In this document: positions 61,869 through 64,000 of the stretch, piece after piece
Position numbering within the stretch: the stretch's first letter is position 1
Layout: each line of letters starts with the position of its first letter
NCBI RefSeq assembly: GCF_024171605.1
Contig: NZ_JALKAA010000004.1
Coordinates: forward strand, 186,001-250,000
Length of the DNA: 64,000 nt
Reading direction: 5' to 3'
Origin: Pontibacter sp. HSC-36F09
GTDB taxonomy: Bacteria; Bacteroidota; Bacteroidia; Cytophagales; Hymenobacteraceae
Notes under the pieces: model-generated
The model's input: the letters and a program-made list of their open reading frames with translations, nothing else
Told to the model about the DNA's origin: nothing
The model's database searches: none
Program-made: the position numbers and the translations under genes

Positions 61869-64000
61869 CTACGCGTAGTAGTAGCTGCCCTTTTTCTTGT
61901 ATCCGTACTCGTAGGTATTGTTGTAGTTCAGGTCGTTAATCACCATGTAGATGTTCTTCAGCTTGCGGGCTGCGTACAGGTCGTTCACCTGGGTGAGCAT
62001 GTCCTTGTTGGTGTACTTATGCTTCACTACATACAGGTTTACGTCCATGTGCTTCATCAGGATAAAGTACTCGGCCACAAACCCGATCGGCGGTGTATCG
62101 ATCACTACGTACTCATACTGCTCCTTCAGTTTGGCGATTAGCTCGGCCATGCGCTTGTGCTCCAGCAGCTTAATGGCATTGTCAGGTATAGGACCGCACG
62201 AAATGATATCCAGGTTCTCGATATCGGTCTTCTGGATCACTTCTTCCAGCGGCAATCCCTGGCTCAGGTATGAGGACAAACCGGCCGCATTGTGCGTGTT
62301 AAAGTACTTGCCAAAGGTAGGCTTGCGCATATCCGACTCAATCAGGATGGTGCGTTTACCGGCCATGGCCATCTCGCTGCTCAGGTTAACCGAGGTAAAC
62401 GTCTTGCCCTCGCCCGATACCGATGACGTCACGCCCAATACTTTAAAGTTGGTTTCAGACATCAGGTACTGTAGGTTGATGCGGATCGATCGGAACGACT
62501 CGGCAATGGCAGAGCGCGGGTTGTTTTTAACTGCCAGCTTGTCAGCCTTGGTGCCATGCGCAATCACACCCAGGAACGGAATGTTGGTTACGTTGTTCAG
62601 GTCGTTTTTGCCCTGTATGGTGTTGTCCACGTTGTCCATCAGAACAATAAGCACGGCAGGTATGATCAGACCCAGGACGAGGGCCAGCATAAAGATCATC
62701 TTCGGCTTCACGTTCACCGGACCAGAACCCCACATGGCAGCTTTGTCCACTATCTTTTTATCGGTGGTGTTGGTCGCCAGGGCAATGGCAGCCTCGGCAC
62801 GCTTCTCGAGCAGGAAGTCATACTTCTTATTCACGAAGTCGGCCTGGTTCTGCAGGTCCATCAGGCGGCGCTCGTGCTCCGGCACTTTCGCTATACCTGT
62901 TTCGAGCTGGCCAATGCGCTTGTCGGCGTTGGCAATAGAAATATCGGTAGAGCGGATCAGGTTTTTGATGTTCGCTATAATGGCATTGCGCGTGCTTTTG
63001 ATCTCACTGTCAATTACCTTAATTCTCGGGTTGTCTGCTGTGGCACTCACGCTATAAGAGGCGCGCTGTTGGTTCAGGCGAGACAACTCCGTGAACAGGT
63101 TCGCCAGGTTCGGGTTCTGTACACCCGCCACTGCAGGAGACACTGCCTGTGTAAAACTCTCGTCATCCTCAATCTGGTCGAGTACCGTCACGTAATACTG
63201 CTTCTCGGTGCTTAACTTCGACTTCTCCATTTCTAGCTGCGCGAGTTTCTCGTAGCTGATGTTAGACTGCACATCGATGTTGGCAATGCGGTTAGCCGAA
63301 CGGAAAGACGAAAGCGCCTGCTTGCTCTGGCGGAGCGAGTCGGTCAGGCCGGAGATCTGCTCGTCGATAAACTCGAGCGTTTTCTGACCGTTCATGTTTT
63401 TCTCGTCCAGGTCACGGGCCACGTAGGTGCTCATCAGTGTGTTCAGGAAGAGCATTTCCTTTTCAGGTATGGTGCCTTTGGTGCTCAGTTCCAGTACCCG
63501 CGCCTCGCGCTCAATTGGCTTAATGTGTAGGCTGCCAGCGTACTGGGCTACCAGGCTTTCCAGGCTGTTAAGTACGAAATAGTGCTTTTTGGCGTCAATC
63601 TTGTCGTCAGGATTGGCGCGCTTTATCGTAAAGCTAAAGTTTTTGTCCTTATAAGGCTTGCCGAATTCCAGCACTTTAGTGAAATTCACCTCCGGTACGA
63701 TTTGCTTCACAGTATGCGTCGTGTAATCATACAGGGGAGGGGTTTGGGCTTTCACAGTCAGCTCGTACTCTTTGTCATTGAGCACGCGCACCTCCAGCGG
63801 AATGTCCACGATCTGGAGCGAACTGGTGTCAAGTTGTACGATGAACGGAGCGTTGTCATACTGTTCCTCTTTAATAAGGTCCAGGCCGGTATTCAGCCAG
63901 TGGTCGGGCACTTTGTAGTAAGATACCGAAAAGTCGAGCTGCTTTAAGGTACTGCGAATCATGTCGGCTGAGGTCAGAATGCCGATCTCATCCTCCACCT
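61869..64000 (-). CDS. Wzc-like polysaccharide tyrosine autokinase (5-prime end outside window)
   Basis: A partial gene: 710 residues are in the window, and the reading frame is open at base 64000. The codon near the edge that could serve as a start is a GTG inside the chain-length (Wzz) domain, so the true start lies beyond. Present are the rest of the periplasmic Wzz domain and long coiled coils (about 205-390), a second helix (about 433-452), and a cytosolic BY-kinase: Walker A SSVSGEGKTFTSVNLS, Walker A-prime ILIESDMRKPTFG, Walker B YVVIDTPPIG, and a C-terminal Tyr cluster (NNTYEYGYKKKGSYYYA). It controls polymer length and export through tyrosine autophosphorylation. It should lie downstream of a Wza-type exporter gene. 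Confidence 0.92.
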   Translation of the reverse strand, partial: VEDEIGILTSADMIRSTLKQLDFSVSYYKVPDHWLNTGLDLIKEEQYDNAPFIVQLDTSSLQIVDIPLEVRVLNDKEYELTVKAQTPPLYDYTTHTVKQIVPEVNFTKVLEFGKPYKDKNFSFTIKRANPDDKIDAKKHYFVLNSLESLVAQYAGSLHIKPIEREARVLELSTKGTIPEKEMLFLNTLMSTYVARDLDEKNMNGQKTLEFIDEQISGLTDSLRQSKQALSSFRSANRIANIDVQSNISYEKLAQLEMEKSKLSTEKQYYVTVLDQIEDDESFTQAVSPAVAGVQNPNLANLFTELSRLNQQRASYSVSATADNPRIKVIDSEIKSTRNAIIANIKNLIRSTDISIANADKRIGQLETGIAKVPEHERRLMDLQNQADFVNKKYDFLLEKRAEAAIALATNTTDKKIVDKAAMWGSGPVNVKPKMIFMLALVLGLIIPAVLIVLMDNVDNTIQGKNDLNNVTNIPFLGVIAHGTKADKLAVKNNPRSAIAESFRSIRINLQYLMSETNFKVLGVTSSVSGEGKTFTSVNLSSEMAMAGKRTILIESDMRKPTFGKYFNTHNAAGLSSYLSQGLPLEEVIQKTDIENLDIISCGPIPDNAIKLLEHKRMAELIAKLKEQYEYVVIDTPPIGFVAEYFILMKHMDVNLYVVKHKYTNKDMLTQVNDLYAARKLKNIYMVINDLNYNNTYEYGYKKKGSYYYA

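Overview
The window looks like chromosomal DNA of a Bacteroidota member, most likely of the Hymenobacteraceae (Pontibacter-like). The evidence is several proteins with type IX secretion C-terminal signals, a PorP/SprF partner next to a giant repeat adhesin, PorT-type outer-membrane barrels, promoter boxes of the TAnnTTTG class, and few clear Shine-Dalgarno sites. The genus is inferred from protein character, not from a marker gene. I saw no rRNA, tRNA, CRISPR array, transposase or phage gene.

Region by region: (1) 1-16.6 kb holds housekeeping and envelope genes: two lipoproteins (one a family 3 glycosidase), rhomboid protease, VTT membrane protein, 3D-domain cell-wall protein, HD-domain protein, sterol-desaturase-like enzyme, Spy/CpxP-like protein, nucleoid-associated protein, outer-membrane barrel, an OmpR-type regulator with its kinase divergent from a secreted T9SS protein, an alpha/beta hydrolase and small proteins. 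(2) 16.7-26.5 kb holds a DEAD-box helicase and a copper locus (AraC regulator with a CxxC metal-binding-like N-terminus, DUF305 membrane protein, CopA ATPase, HMA chaperone), interrupted by a large PAS histidine kinase and a stand-alone receiver. (3) 26.6-34.2 kb is a 2178-residue type B T9SS adhesin with eleven Ig-like repeats followed by a PorP/SprF partner. (4) 35.2-64 kb is an exopolysaccharide locus in converging blocks. On the plus strand lie the priming phosphotransferase, a WecB/TagA/CpsF transferase, a CDP-deoxysugar branch (rfbF, rfbG, rfbC-like, SAF oxidoreductase) and a GT4. On the minus strand lie Wzc-like kinase, Wzx flippase, GT4, Wzy-like polymerase, two further transferases and a membrane-anchored beta-helix protein, plus an MBOAT/AlgJ-like/GT61 acetylation operon. 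Between them sit a LamG T9SS protein, a lipoprotein and a secreted beta-helix/PA14 T9SS protein.

How the genes work together: a lipid-linked repeat unit is started by the phosphotransferase, extended by the GTs with an unusual CDP-derived deoxysugar, flipped and polymerised (Wzx/Wzy/Wzc), O-acetylated by the MBOAT/AlgJ pair, and perhaps trimmed or epimerised by the beta-helix proteins.

The most striking signal is not a gene. The octamer AGGTATAG (or CTATACCT) occurs about 74 times by hand count, roughly 1.2 per kb against about 2 expected in the whole window. It lies in genes and intergenic DNA, is balanced between strands, forms three close inverted pairs between genes, and is scarce in parts of the polysaccharide region. 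Its density and placement resemble DNA uptake sequences. The second signal is a helically phased array of four CTTTAAC-type repeats between the OmpR-type kinase gene and its divergent neighbour, with a related site upstream of the 3D-domain gene.
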